64,000 bases of DNA from Tubulanus polymorphus. Its lineage: Eukaryota > Nemertea > Palaeonemertea > Tubulaniformes > Tubulanidae. The stretch covers positions 17,624,650 to 17,688,649 of the forward strand of contig NC_134026.1 in NCBI RefSeq assembly GCF_964204645.1. Reading direction: 5' to 3'. The position numbers and the translations under genes are program-made. Shown here piece after piece: positions 1-11,600 of the stretch. The notes under the pieces are model-generated. The model had not been told where the DNA came from and did no database searches. It saw nothing but the letters and a program-made list of their open reading frames with translations. Position 1 is the first letter of the stretch. Each line of letters starts with the position of its first letter.

Positions 1-2393
1 GTGATTGTTATTGTCAAATTCCTCCGCATCGTTTCGGAGAAGAATCGGTTTACTGCGGTAATTAGCTCGTTTTCGCAGCGCGATGAGCATTCGAAGATCC
101 GGGTTAGATTTCAACGTGTGGACTCGTTATTTGTGGTTGAAATGTTTCGGTAAGCAATTGCTTTGTTAGTTTGAACCTTAATGTTGTCACTCTTGTTTTA
201 GTTTGATTTAAAAAGATAATTTAAGATGCTTTTGAGCAGTGCATCTCAAAGTAAACTTTTAGTTCGCATATTTGGCAGATGGCAGCACCATCGAGTTGCA
301 TGTAGATTTAGAGACTTTTTACTGTTTGTATCTTTCAGTTCTGTACATGGAGTCTCTCTAGGACAGTATTGTGGAATTGATGCTGGAAATTGATACATTC
401 GCATGACAGCTGTATAGTGTTATGTAATTCGTTTGACAATTTATGCCAGTTTTATGTTCTTATTTTTTAGTCTATTGTATATTTTTGATAAACACTGTTG
501 ATTTTTATCTTTCATAAAATAATAAAGAAAAAATACATTCTGTAGAATTTGCTGATTTTTTATTTTGCTAATAGATAATTCCATATTTTCATATCCAGCT
601 TTCATATATTGCATGTGAAAGGTATTCCTAATTGAAAGCAAAATATTCCTACTTGGAAAAAGTCACAATTTCTTCGGTTTCAATATATTCCTATTGAAAC
701 CTTCAATGTTCCTAATTAATCTGCCATTCATCCCTAAATGAAATTTTGAAAGGTTGGCAGCCCTGCTATTTAGAATTCGGTCGATTTGATTTAAATTTTA
801 GCCACGAGGGGGCCGACATGAAAAACTACGTTAACAGTCTAGAGGCCGTAGTTGTTGATCGATTGTTTTCAAACTTGGTACAGGCCGGGGGCATTCGAGG
901 GCATATTACATTTCAATATAATGTTGTTTAGAATAATAAGTTATCACGCCAGACTTCATCAATATCTGTGCTGCCGCATAATGTGAACGCCCTTCTCCTC
1001 CGGCGATCGTGAGGGGTAATCAGGGGTCGAACATGTAATATTAATCATTCGATTCGACAATCCGACGATTCGCTGGTACCTCGTCGCGGCGGCTTTGTTG
1101 GGGGTGTACAGCCTTGGCTCCAACCACCAGTAGAAAAGAAGTTACTCCACGGCCTCTCCAACAACCTGCGACAAACAATATTTCATAATAACCAAATATT
1201 TATTCATCAACAGTTAGGTACGTTACCGCCATTCGCGGAATCAATACGATGAATGACCACACTTATACAACATTCTTTTAACATCAATACACATTTAACA
1301 AGGCATTCATACAAACAAGAAACCGACTCACCTGCGACAAACAATATTTCATAATAACCAAATATTTATTCATCAACAGTTAGGTACGTTACCGCCATTC
1401 GCGGAATCAATACGATGAATGACCACACAAACCCACAACCAGAACATAACCGAGAGGGCGCCACAGGCTGGAGTGTCGTTCAGAAAACAAAAGATTGTTC
1501 AACTAATGTCATTTATGAATGTCTGTCACAATAAACTAAAAGGTAGATTGTTCCATAAAGTTGGAGCAGCTGAGGCAGAAGCTCTTTTACCGTCAAAATT
1601 GTATGGAAAGGTACATGAGACAGGATAACTTGATTTGTAGATCTCAGACATCGGCTAGGTCTATGAAAAGACCGCACTTGTTTAATATAGAGGGAAACCT
1701 CATTTAATGCTCCAAAAACCATTGAAACTATTTTGAACTCGATACGTTTGCGGTATATTTGCATGCATATTGATATTCTTTCTTTTCTGGTAAGAGCGGT
1801 CAATATATTTCTACAATTTAAGAATAACCCTTTGATAAAACCTTTGATAAATCAAATTATAGTGACTCGCAGATAGTTGATACAAAGTTGATAGTTGATA
1901 CATGAGACTGGATCGTCTTTTGAAATGTCTGGTCTCGGGCAGTTACAGGATCCCCCAACACCCAGCATGATATCCACGGTTGCTGGAAAACTGACTTAAA
2001 AATCATATTCGCAAATATCTTTTTGATCTCCTTAGATCCATCTCTAGCGTGTGCGTGTGAGAACTAACATTTCGACACAACTTTGTTTTTTTTCCTAACT
2101 GGGCTAAAAGTTAGGAAATCGAGAAGTTGAGAAAACTCAGTTTCTCTTCAAAAAGTTGTGTGTGTTTGTGAACCTAGGCATTAAGCTCATAATTGCATAT
2201 TTTGTCATGCAACCTAATCATTCCATTTGGTTCTGATCTTGAAAAAATTGGATTATGCTTATAAGCCTGAAGTACCGTTTTTTCTGGCCAAAAAGCCAAG
2301 GGCAGTTTTCAGCCTAAAATACATGCACTTCATAAAGCTTTACCCAAAGCTGAAGCCTTTTATCAGAGAGTTTAGTAAGCAACAATTGAGGGG
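1..2393. other. Region left of first visible exon
   Basis: No convincing gene is seen. Positions 1-150 are open in frame 1 and end in a donor-like GTAAGC, but I see no family resemblance to the NO VEIN-like protein. A 165-bp-period direct duplication lies at 1166-1428. The rest is AT-rich unassigned sequence. Confidence 0.5.
1166..1428 (+). repeat. Tandem duplication of a ~98-bp segment
   Basis: The segment starting CCTGCGACAAACAATATTTC and ending ATGAATGACCACAC occurs at about 1166-1263 and again, apparently identical, at about 1331-1428, with 67 bp of different sequence between. The identity suggests a recent duplication or two ends of a small element. Confidence 0.85.
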
Positions 2394-2394
2394 A

Positions 2395-2535
2395 TGAGCT
2401 TGGGGTTCATTCATTTGAAGGATGGTTGGATTAGAGTACATGTTCCCCAGGGGCTGTTGAATATTGAAATTGTCAAATTGTTGAGCATTTCAAACCATTT
2501 CCCATGGGTACTGTGTCCCTGGACCTGTAGTTTTA
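2395..2535 (+). repeat. Family A repeat, 3' terminal fragment
   Basis: It ends with the family's terminal block: GGCTGTTGAATATTGAAATT, a TTGAGCATTTCAAACCA stretch and the CCCTGGACC motif. It stops about 18-20 bp before the exon 1 acceptor, so the element may supply part of the branch region. Confidence 0.7.
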
Positions 2536-2553
2536 AATGTTCATGCGTTTTAG

Positions 2554-2685
2554 ATCGAAAATTCTACTTTGGAAATGACACGACGTGATGTTGGCATGGA
2601 TGTGGTTGAAATCAGACATTCCAATGGAATCGAAAAGTGGTTGGTCGTCAAAAAACAATTGGATGCTTCTCAAATCTCTTTGCAG
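2554..2685 (+). CDS. NO VEIN-like exon 1 of those visible
   Basis: The acceptor is TAG at 2551-2553 and the donor GTAAAT at 2686. It encodes residues 1-44 in phase 0, including TRRDVGMDVVEIRH and EKWLVVKKQLDA. It has no credible initiator: the Met codon at 2575 is internal to a region conserved in the family, so earlier exons must exist. The acceptor lies only about 20 bp after the end of a family A repeat copy. Confidence 0.8.
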
Positions 2686-5600
2686 GTAAATTGTGCATTT
2701 TCTCATACACATCCTTTTCTTGAATTTTCATCAACAATATTATCTACTCTAATCGTAAGTAGAGAATATTATCTTCTATAATTGTAAATAGAGAATGTTA
2801 TAGAGAATCGTATACTGATTTTGAATTTCCTAAATATAGGCCCACTGCATTATTATTGTACTTCCAGTATGTAATTGTTACAGACTAACCTTTTACTGGT
2901 TTTTCTTACTGTTTCAGGCTAAGTCAGGAGTCGATATCGAATCAAGTGAAATAGCCTTAGCTTTCAAACTACACCACAAAGATTTAATTACTAAGGTAAT
3001 GTGCACTTTTAGCTTTCTTGGATTTAATGTTTTCCATGTCACTAATTGAACATTACAAGGTCCTCTCCTTCAGTTCTAATCCAATATTTTGGAAAAACTT
3101 TTGTGTGCAAAAGGCCTCAAGAAGACAGCAACATTTGTGTGAATGTGTGACTGACATCTTGAAATCTAATGAACACATTCAACCAAGTTAAAAAAGCAGT
3201 TTTTAGCCCACTTGGGGCCCAGCGAGCTATCGCATTCACTTAACATACGTCGTCCATCATAGTGTTCGTCTTGAGAGGACAGTGCTTCATCTAGCATTGA
3301 AAAAGGGCAGGGTGCTGATTTCAAATAAGGGCATTTTTGTGCGTGATTCCATCGGAGCAAGGGCACATAATAACGCACTCACTTCCGTTTTAGGGGCAAC
3401 CTGCAATGTTCCTAGTAGGTACCCCTACTACAATTGAGGACTAGAAACTATGTTTAACTCTGATTTTGCCATGAGTGACACACTTGACCACAGTACATCC
3501 TTACACCTATGCCTGTCAATGAACAAAAGTTAATCTAGATAGGGCTTTCAAAATGATTTGGAAAACCAGTTGCAGACAAAAAAATTGCAGAAAAAAGCAA
3601 TCTCAAGTAGCAAATACAGCGAAAAAGAGCCAGCAATAGTGTATAGGCCTACATGAAATTGCATGTTTTTAATCTTAGAAATATCAAATTAATTGGTTTA
3701 AATTGATAGTGTTAGTGATTGGCAAGTAACTATTGATAATTGGTAAGCAGCCAGCTTAAGAACACATTATTGCTATTAGGCTACTCAAACTAATTGTCTG
3801 TGCGAGTTCACCGAACAAAGTTTTTCACCTTGTATATATAAAATTTGTCTAATAGTCTAGATAAAAAGATCCAGAGCATCACGATGTGTTCAAAACGAAA
3901 CAATCCATCGAATATACACTACCAGCTTTACAACGGCAGTCGCTAGAATGATTGGCAGTAGTTTGGAAGTCAGCCAATTTCCTGGAAACTTTAACTAGGC
4001 CACGCGTGTGAGGCACGTTTTCACACGATGCACACTGGGCCACCTTCGGTTATCTGAGTTAGTCGACTATAGTCGAACTAAACGAAACCAAATGTCCGTT
4101 AGTCGGAACTATATTCCGGAAATAGTTCGAAAATCAAGCGCATTCGGTTATTAGTTCCGACCACTAGTCGACTAGATACGAAAACCGAATTTGGCCCTGA
4201 CTGCAGTACATTTGAATATAACCACTGATCACATGAGCTACTATCGTTGATATCATACGAGATATTTCATAGCCGTCGCAGGAAACTTACTAACAGTCAG
4301 ATGCGTCGGCTTATTTTGAAAGCCCTGACTCATTACTCGTGACTGACAAGGGCAGGATGGCGGACCTACGGCAAGTGATGAGGGCACAAGGGCGAGCATG
4401 GGACACATCTGAAGGGCACAAGGGCGGCTATTTTCGGGGGTGGGGCGGACCGCCCTTCTATTTTTGGCTAGATGAAGCACTGAGAGGAATTCAATTCTTT
4501 GGGAAGTTTTGAAGACGCTTCATTGGATTGTCTTGATGTTTGGTTGATACATGTACAGTGTATCTATCCTAGATTGGATACATCTTCTGCCCTAAAACTG
4601 GCCTGATCCAAATCAAGATGGCTGACTGGCAGCCATTGTTGTTTACCATAATCGGCACTTTTTACACATTTGTGAAGTTTTCAAGGGAAATTTTGAAAAC
4701 GCTTTGATTAGATCTTGATCTTTCACACATGTTTGTATCTCCCCCATGGGGTATCAGAATGAGAAAAATTTCGTCGATCTGAAGCAAGATGGCCGTCGTA
4801 TGACCTTTTTTATGCCTAAAGAGGTCATTTTTTCTCCTGGAATTTCCAGACCTGTATCTTCCGAATGGTTTGCCATTTTTCATTGAAATTTGTGATGCAT
4901 AAACTTTGAGAAAGGCTCTTAAGCATAGCAGGTCCTTTGATCAGTCAAGTGTGACGCAATTGGCAATTTCCCACTTTTCTCTGTTATTTGACATTAGATA
5001 GCTTTGTAACTTGCTCAGTCAGTCTAAAATTTGTTGCGCTTTCCTGAGTTTGTTAAAAGAAAGAATGAATTTATTTCTGAAAGAAGAAATTGAAGGAATT
5101 CTGTAAAATAATGATAATTTTCCCGCCTGATGTAATATCGGGATATCCCTTGTCTTTTGCGCACCGATATGGCTGTGGTGATCGTTCCTTTCTAAAAAAA
5201 AGTAATTCTTACTCATTGAGGTGTGCCGCTACTTGTATTGTATTGTATATCATAGGCCTAGAAAACATTTTTTGATGAAATTTAAGTTAGGCAAAGACAT
5301 AAAACAAGCACTTCTCATGCGCGTAAGCAGCTAAGATTTGTGTTCCGAAAACTGGTTCATCGTGTTTCACATGACTAATACAATCTTCCGATCCTCACTT
5401 AAAAAGTTAATAAGTTAATGAAATTAATTGTTGTCATCCGATTTTTAGGCCAGCCGTAGGCTGAGCCTATTACTATACAAATGGAGCGAATTTAAATGAC
5501 ATGGTTTCCACACAAAAGGCTCTTTTGCTTGCCAAGTGAGGGCATATTCGAACAAATCACGTATTTAAGCGTAATCCATTCTCGGAATCGTAGCGAGCAG

Positions 5601-8600
5601 AATTTTGAAATAGGGTCTCATAAAAATGTTTTCTGCATTTTTCACGAAAGTTAAATCGGGAAAATTTCAATTTTTATCAGCCAATCAGGAGGTTGTGTCT
5701 TCCCTGTGATTGGTTTATCTGAAAATATCAGCAGCTGTTCACGTGAATTATCGCGATTTCATTACTGGCGCTTTTGCGCATGACTTCATGTATCAACACG
5801 CGACAATACTTCCGCGTTCGCTACGTGTTCGCTGATTGGCCCATTTACTGGGAAATTCCACAGAAGCCTAATGTGGTTTGTTACAAGCGCGACCCGATTC
5901 TAGCATGGCTTTAGCTTAGTGGGTTCGAATCCCTTGACGGGTGAAGATGATGGATCCTATCAATATCTATTGAAACTAATAAGTTTCCCGGTTGGGCAGC
6001 CGCGGATATCTACCGGAAGTATTCCGGTTCGATATTTCGAGGTTTCTTTGAATTTTGGAGTGATATTGAAATCCGGTAAATACCAGCGGTAGATTGTGAA
6101 AACCCATTGCATGATATTTGTATTACTTAACGAAAAGCGTCGGGGCCGCGCCAGGTGTTTTCGTGATTCAAGTAGCGCAATAGCCTACTTCTTCGTGTTC
6201 GTCCACCTCAATTTTCACTCCGCCGATCTCTGACACGGCTCTGTCCCCGTCGGCGCTGTGATTGCACTTTCGTACCACCAAAATTTTTTATTTCTATATC
6301 AGGGAGGTCTGGAGAATACAAAAGTCAAAATTTGGATATCACATAGGCCTGATTTCATCGAATAAGTCGACCATGGTCGTTATGTTTCCGTACTTATTAC
6401 CACCTAAAACCGTCTGAACAATTTTGTCACAACCAACATTTCGTTTACAGAAATCAGGTGTTCACGTGAACCCGCGGTATCGTCTACTGTTTTACTTCCG
6501 GGTTTTATTTTAAGATTTAAAATTGTATTTCAAGATCGATTTCTATGAAATCTTTAGTTGATTTGGTGTTTGGGAGGAATTTTTATTTGCTCTACAGAAA
6601 ATTCATCCTTGACAATTGCGCAAGGTTCGCGAAAAAAAGGGTTTTACCAAATCGGGTGTATGACCTTGATATGCTAATTAGCCATGTGCCCGAATTGCAA
6701 ATTCAATCAAATTTTATTCTGCCAAAAAATGTTAAATACAATTCGCTTTCCGAGAGTTAATGGTATGCTGCATGGAACAAAGTTGTTTTGAGATGGGTCT
6801 TGAAGCTACTTAGGTCGAGAGATAACCATCTAGATAGTTCGTGAGAGTTCCAAAGTTTTGAAGACGCTTCAAGGTAATGTCTTGATATTTGCTTTATACG
6901 TGTATCTACCCTAGACACATCTTCAGGCCAAAAACTGGCCCTGTCAGATTCAAGATGGCCGACTGGCAGCCATTGTTGTTCGCCAAAATCAGCACTTTTT
7001 ACACATTTTTGAAGTTTTCGAGGGAAATTTTGAAGACACTTTTATCAATAACCTTGATCATTCGTATATATTTGTATCCCCCGAGGGCCCATCGGCATGA
7101 GAAAAAATTGGGTCGATCGGACTCAAGATGGCCGTACTGTAACCTTTTTTGTTCCCAAAAATGTCAATTTTGGCCTGAATTCTGAGTACCATAGCTTTCT
7201 AATGGTGTGCCATGTTTCATTGCAATTTGTAATGGGTATTCTTTGGAAAGGGATCTTTTATATCCGAGAGGGTATTTTTGACCAGGAATTATGACGCACT
7301 TGGCGGCCATCTTGGGGTCATCGGTACTCATTCGTAGGTGGAAAAAAAGTTTTTCCACATCATAATTGATACTTAAGCATATTTTGCTAATATAATCAAT
7401 TGGTAAGTTGTAGCTCATCACATGTTCTATGATCGAGATGAGTTTCAAGCTCATTGGTTTTTGTTTATGGCCACCAGGGGGCGTTGAACAATACAATAAC
7501 TTAGTATTTCTATATTACATTCGTTCCTGCTGTCTGTGTTAACACACGATTTTACTATGTAAATGATATTGAGCAGGGAGTGTATATTGATAAATATAAC
7601 CCACAGCTTACATCATTTATAAAAAGCAAATCTGACAGGCTGGCCATTGTGCCCCTTGGGGCTCTTGTTTCTAACTAAAATTCAGAGAAAGATGAGAAAG
7701 ATTAATAAGCATCTTGTACTGTGCTAAAAATTCCTTGTTGATGCGCAATATTTACTGCGGAGCTGTGATGATAGCGCCCTCGTTTTAGTAACACGTGTAG
7801 CTTACAAAAATCAACAAAGCCGTTTATCTTTAGATAAAGGATAATCTATTGATAGAAAAAGATTTGTTTGAAAATATTTGAACTAAAATTAATTATGCAT
7901 ACGTCTGGGGTCATCTTGACGAAAAAACATTTGTATCGATATGCAGATGAATTTTAAACAATACTAATTTGCATTAAAAAACACTGTACTGGTGGACTGA
8001 TCGGCGTACAAATTTCGTTCTCACGTGGCAGTGGCCTGGTGTTGAAATGTGTAGTTCATTATAAGGCCATCCCAAAATAATCGTCTGTTTGCCGTAACCC
8101 GACCGACCCGACTTCAAAGGAACTGAGTGGAAACTTTTTTCTGGGATTCATTGAAAGTAAATTTTATTTTTGATAAAAATGACCGACCCACCCACTTCCG
8201 ATGTATGAGCTACTTATGTGGAAGTCAAGTGTGCATCGTCTGAAAACATGCCTTAACGTGTGGCCTAGTTAACGTTTTCCAGGAAACTGGCAGTGTTCCA
8301 ATAAGCTGCTATTCATTCTTAGTGACTGCATTTAAGCTGGTATGTAAAAGCGCGCATGTATTCAATGACCTGTTTCATTTTGAACAGAGAGATGACACTC
8401 TAATTGGCACACATCTGACAGAAATTCATTGCAGATTTCTGTACAGCAAGCACACTGAAACTTTCTTGTAGTGGAGTGGCGTACGAATAGTTGGTATGTC
8501 GGTAAATTTGGGGAGCTGTAGTGGACCCAATTGTGGCAGCATGCACATTCGATCATAAATGAGGTGTCGTGTGCCTTGCAAAAGGGGCAGGACGAGTCAT

Positions 8601-11600
8601 CTGGCATTTTTTCCGGTTCGATATCATCATCACTACGACCATCATCAGACGTAGCAGGGAATGCACCAATGTCATCATTCACAGGTTGAAGAATAATTTC
8701 TTTCGGTATATCATATGCCATCGTGTGACAGTATTCTGCAAGCAACATAGTGTTCGGCAATAACTAACTTTTTGAGTAGACAAAGATATCCTTATGTTCG
8801 ACACCCTCAAGATTGAGAAAGATAGTAGCTTTATCAATACTAGCGGAAAGCCTGTGGAAACCACGGGTGATTTTTTTAAACGTGGTACTTCCGACCTATT
8901 AGTTCATTGCACGCGAACTGAGTAGGAGCATTTTTAAGTGGCCTATTATGTGGTGTGATCACCCGTGCTCGGGACCGACTTGACCTGTGCCCGAGGATAC
9001 TGGGGCCCTTAATCACATACTGAAAATTTCTTCTTCCCATGGAGGCCCAAGGTAATAGAACTATAGATAGAAATAAATATGTAAAGTACCAATATGATCA
9101 TCTCATAATGTATATGTATGAATTCTACGCAGTACTGAAGATTTGAACACGCCCGAAACAGAAGTATAGATAGGAAACAAATATGTTAGGTACCGGTATG
9201 TTCATTTCATAATGTATGAGAATTCTACGCAATACTGCAGATTTGAACCCACGGGTGCAGCAGGTAACAGGTAAAAAACAAAAATGTTCAGTCACACACG
9301 CTAACGCCTCAGCCCAATACAATGCTGACTTGAGTAGTGAGTTTGTTGCTTTGAACCGGCAGCAGTGCCTCGTAGGTTACACTAAGTGGGTTAATTGCTT
9401 TTTTATTTACTATCATCTATAACATTTGAAAAACTGTTTCGTGACCCGGCAGCCGGGTCATTAAGGCAGCCGTAACTCGTACTGTATCAACTGACGACTC
9501 AAGTCAGTGGCGGCTATGCCAGCAGACCCATACGCCCTCTGTGAACACTAGGAAAGACTACGAAAAATTTGGTAAATGGCCCACCACATAAATTCCAGAA
9601 TACATTTCCATCAGAAACCGCGCCAAAAGCGATAAAACACGAGATCTACTACCAGGAAAATCTTGAGGGTGATACGTCTAGTAACGACAGAGCAGTCGGT
9701 ACAACAATTCGGTATTATTATATAAGATTATATAAGATTACCAAAACCGGCATATCGGACATCTGGATAGCCTTTTGCGTTATCTCTACAAGAGTTCCAG
9801 TCATCAAAAATGCTAACTTTCCTTCCTCTCACTACGGCGTATAGTTTCTCGGGTTTTCTTTTTCTTTTTTTTTTTAATAAATAAATTGTGAATTAAGTGA
9901 AGATTTAGTTCATTCATTTAGAGTTCTATTATCAATATTTTGTTCGTTCGTTTAGAGTACTATTATCTTTATCAAACTTGCCACTTTGTGCACGTCGGTC
10001 CCGATAAGCTCCCGCAGCGTGTAAAAGTATTTGTAGATTCCCAATTGGATACACTGGTTTAGAATGATTATCTTCAGTTTACATATACGACCGCCATCTT
10101 GAACAAAGGAAGTGTGTTGTAACCACAATCAATCTACTCATAACATAACCTATTATTGTGGCGAAATTAAGTGTCATTTGTTTATGTATTTCTTTACTAG
10201 GGGTGTTAAAACATATTTGTTGTCCTCAACTAGAATATGGAAACTGGTACATAAAACTCTATCTTGATATTGAATCTTCACTTATAGGTTGTGCCAAATA
10301 TGCAGCATGTGTTTGCCTACTTACCATTGCGGAGTTATGGTTTCCGATTCATAATACAAGGTACGTATACAAGTCAAACTTTTTAAGCCTGTGATTAAAA
10401 GCATAAACATGTATAACGACAGATATAAAGCCAAGAGACACCCGAATCAACATGTATTTGTAAACTTTACAACTCTAGCATATGCTAATTAATCTAAATG
10501 CCGGGTACTCCACCAGTTACTCCACCAGATCAGTTATTTTCTTGAGAAAAATCAACTATACGATACCAGTTAATTCTCTACATGTACTCAGGGATGAAAA
10601 TCTTCCGCGGAACCGCGGAAAAGGGCCCATTTTTATCATTCTTGAGATCAGTGCAAATCCGTTGAGAAATGGGGGGGGGGTGGTGGACTCTGTGACATTC
10701 TCTCTGAATCAGACATCGTTTGCGGTAACATAGGCCTACCGAACCGAACCGTAAAAGCGTTCTATTTTTATATCGCTACGATGTACGATCAGATTGTGTG
10801 TGTAAAGAAAATCAATAATCTCACGTGATAACTATTAGCGTGCGCGTATCACCGCGTCTACCTGTCTGTCTATTGTATTAAGCTTCCCGCGCCGTAGTTT
10901 TGTTTTGAATGCTGGGGTGCTATTAGCAGTTTGTTCGTCATGGGTCGTAAGATCATAGACAGGTGCTCTTCTGTAGACCCATCAGGGGGGGTTGATGAAG
11001 GATTAAAAAATCTGTGGAAATGGAATTGGTTAGAGACCGTTATCGATGATGTTCCCCTCGCTGAATGTATAAGAAAAATCAGCGTTGCTGGAAGAGCATT
11101 ATGCATCTGGTGCAACAGCGAAATAAACTATGGTGCACGGGGAAAGGTTGCCATTACTGATCACGTAAAAGCAAAAAAACAAAGATATAGATAAAGACAG
11201 AAGAAGTAATTACAAACTACCAGGTATGCCTCCTTTGTTTTTGAACAAAAAATTTTACCCAGTCGGTACCTTAGTTTGTTCTGTGGAAAAAATTTCTGCA
11301 GGAATCCCGGCTGCAGAATTTTATTTGCAGCTTTTAGATATGAAATTAGATCAAATAATTTGAGGCCTAGACATTCGGTCTAAGAATAAATAAAAACAGA
11401 CAATCGATTGAGTCCTCAATGTTTACCTTGCAGGGTCTTCAACATCACAACAGGAGAAAACGTATGGTCTTTGGCAAGCATTTAAAGATTCACCATCCAC
11501 TGTAAATGAGAGCAGTCGTCCGAAAGTTGAACCTTTCATTCCAGTGCAGGACCGGGTTCTTCATTCTGAGGCTATGCTGCTTGCATTCATTGCCGACAAA

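Larger units (their letters stand above)
2996..10287. other. Intron 2, repeat-rich
   Basis: It contains family A fragments (3190-3240, 4470-4995, 6840-7672), a short inverted-repeat MITE (4037-4197), inverted dispersed copies at 3977-4036 and 8225-8283, a tRNA-like SINE fragment near 5910-5945, a PHD-like minus-strand ORF (8362-8760) and one copy of a repeat also found near 28.9 kb. Remaining stretches show nothing I recognise. Confidence 0.6.

Noticed and set aside
5905-5945. tRNA gene
   Set aside because: Only a B-box-like GGTTCGAATCCC is present; there is no pairing acceptor stem or anticodon arm, so it is a SINE fragment at most.
10158-10394. 78-residue ORF with hydrophobic start
   Set aside because: The conserved NO VEIN-like exon 3 uses another frame here.
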